Source: a virus. From it: 23,909 nt of DNA. Each line of letters starts with the position of its first letter. Position 1 is the first letter of the stretch. Under the pieces are notes generated by a model that was not told the DNA's origin, ran no database searches, and saw only the letters and a program-made list of their open reading frames with translations. A program made the position numbers and the translations under genes. The stretch spans positions 1-23,909 of the IMG/VR virus record IMGVR_UViG_3300034198_003228, one strand, 5' to 3'. Below, piece after piece: positions 23,191 to 23,909 of the stretch.

Positions 23191-23909
23191 ATGTCAAATG
23201 ATTTAAAATGGATGCTCTCATCAGATCAGCAATTCCCGTACCAAGATGATAAAATGATTGAGCTTTGGTTTAAAGTAATGAAATGGTTTAAGCCAGACGT
23301 TGTAGATTATCTTGGAGATACAGATGATCAGGCATGCTACAGCAAATATACTGATGGTAAACCAACAGAATTTTTAAAGGCATACAAGAACGATGATGTA
23401 ACTAATGACCTAGAGTTAATGTTAAAAGATATGAAAATTGAAGCAAGCGGTGCTAGAGAATTTTATGCTAGGACAAGGAAAATGCTTCCGAAGGCTCAAC
23501 TGTTTTCTGCTCTAGGAAATCACGATATAAGAATATTTGATTACCTAGATAAAAAGATTCCAGAGTATGCAAAGCACGTAACCCCAGAAGCTTTATGGAG
23601 TTTAGATTCTTTAGGATACGATTATATATATTATGATAGTTTGCCTAAGAAACGATTTGGAGATATCCATGTTCACCACGGACTTTCAATATCAGCAACT
23701 GGAGCAGTAAGAAAAGATATGGAAGATATGCAGGTTTCATTAATTAGAGGACATTCTCATAGAATTGCTTCTCATATGGTAACCTATGAACTTAGAAATA
23801 GCGGAAAAGGCGAAACTCTTAGAGGATATGAGATTGGTCACATGTGTGACGAAAAAGGTCCAGGAATGAAGTATACTCAACATCATGATTGGCAAAAGGG
23901 ATTTGCTAT
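23191..23909 (+). CDS. Metallophosphoesterase (calcineurin-like), 3' end outside the window
   Basis: 239 full codons are visible and the frame is still open at the window end. The two-metal phosphoesterase motifs appear in order: a degenerate first motif (SSDQQFPYQD, near residue 10), GDTDD (near 43), GNHD (near 108), H-H-G (near 164) and GHSH (near 190). This set identifies the calcineurin-like fold, which hydrolyses phosphomonoesters or diesters such as nucleotides or nucleic acid ends. The first motif has D-x-Q rather than the usual D-x-H, so one metal site may differ. The ribosome site AAGGAA (23179-23184) is 6 nt before ATG 23191. It stands apart from the tail genes behind a terminator, so it may start a different expression class. 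Substrate is unknown. Confidence 0.85.
   Translation, partial: MSNDLKWMLSSDQQFPYQDDKMIELWFKVMKWFKPDVVDYLGDTDDQACYSKYTDGKPTEFLKAYKNDDVTNDLELMLKDMKIEASGAREFYARTRKMLPKAQLFSALGNHDIRIFDYLDKKIPEYAKHVTPEALWSLDSLGYDYIYYDSLPKKRFGDIHVHHGLSISATGAVRKDMEDMQVSLIRGHSHRIASHMVTYELRNSGKGETLRGYEIGHMCDEKGPGMKYTQHHDWQKGFA

Overview
This window is a late structural region of a tailed bacteriophage with a long, non-contractile (siphovirus-type) tail. All supported genes are on the + strand, and the gene order is the classic one: end of a head gene, neck/connector genes, major tail protein, tail assembly chaperones made by a -1 frameshift, a very large tape measure protein, distal tail and hub proteins, fibre/adhesin genes, small helical proteins, and finally a metallophosphoesterase cut by the window end. 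The DNA is visibly AT-rich (not computed). Arg codons are mostly AGA, TTG and GTG starts occur, and the promoters are sigma70-like with an extended -10. One tail-tip family (start at 16149, opening with a short 'FGKRFL' block) is common in phages of Actinobacteria. A low-GC actinobacterial host, such as freshwater lineages, is therefore plausible but not proven. No integrase, repressor, tRNA, IS element or CRISPR array was seen.

Layout: 1-21 last codons of an upstream gene (probably capsid). 41-94 terminator then promoter. 121-3233 small head protein, head-tail adaptor, stopper, neck protein, tail terminator. 3234-3343 leader of the major tail gene. 3344-4048 major tail protein. 4067-4124 second terminator plus promoter. 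4151-4809 tail assembly chaperones with a textbook frameshift signal. 4820-11098 tape measure. 11095-15299 distal tail protein and two hub-type proteins. 15320-21594 four tail-tip/fibre proteins rich in Ig/Fn3-like domains. 21656-22323 three small helical proteins, two of them paralogues with their own promoters. 22271-23103 two small surface-binding-type proteins. 23107-23173 a promoter immediately followed by a terminator. 23191-end metallophosphoesterase.

How it works together: the connectors close the filled head. The terminator and major tail proteins build the tube around the tape measure, with the chaperones' help. The distal tail and hub proteins seed the tip, and the adhesins carry host recognition. 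Regulation looks modular: terminators follow the two gene ends expected to be most highly expressed, and six near-identical TGnTAYAAT promoters restart transcription. Three of these sit at exactly the same distance from the start codon. One lies so close to its gene that the mRNA should be leaderless. One is followed at once by a terminator, like an attenuator. The most notable points are this promoter system, the complete frameshift signal, and a C-terminal domain shared by two separate tail-tip proteins.
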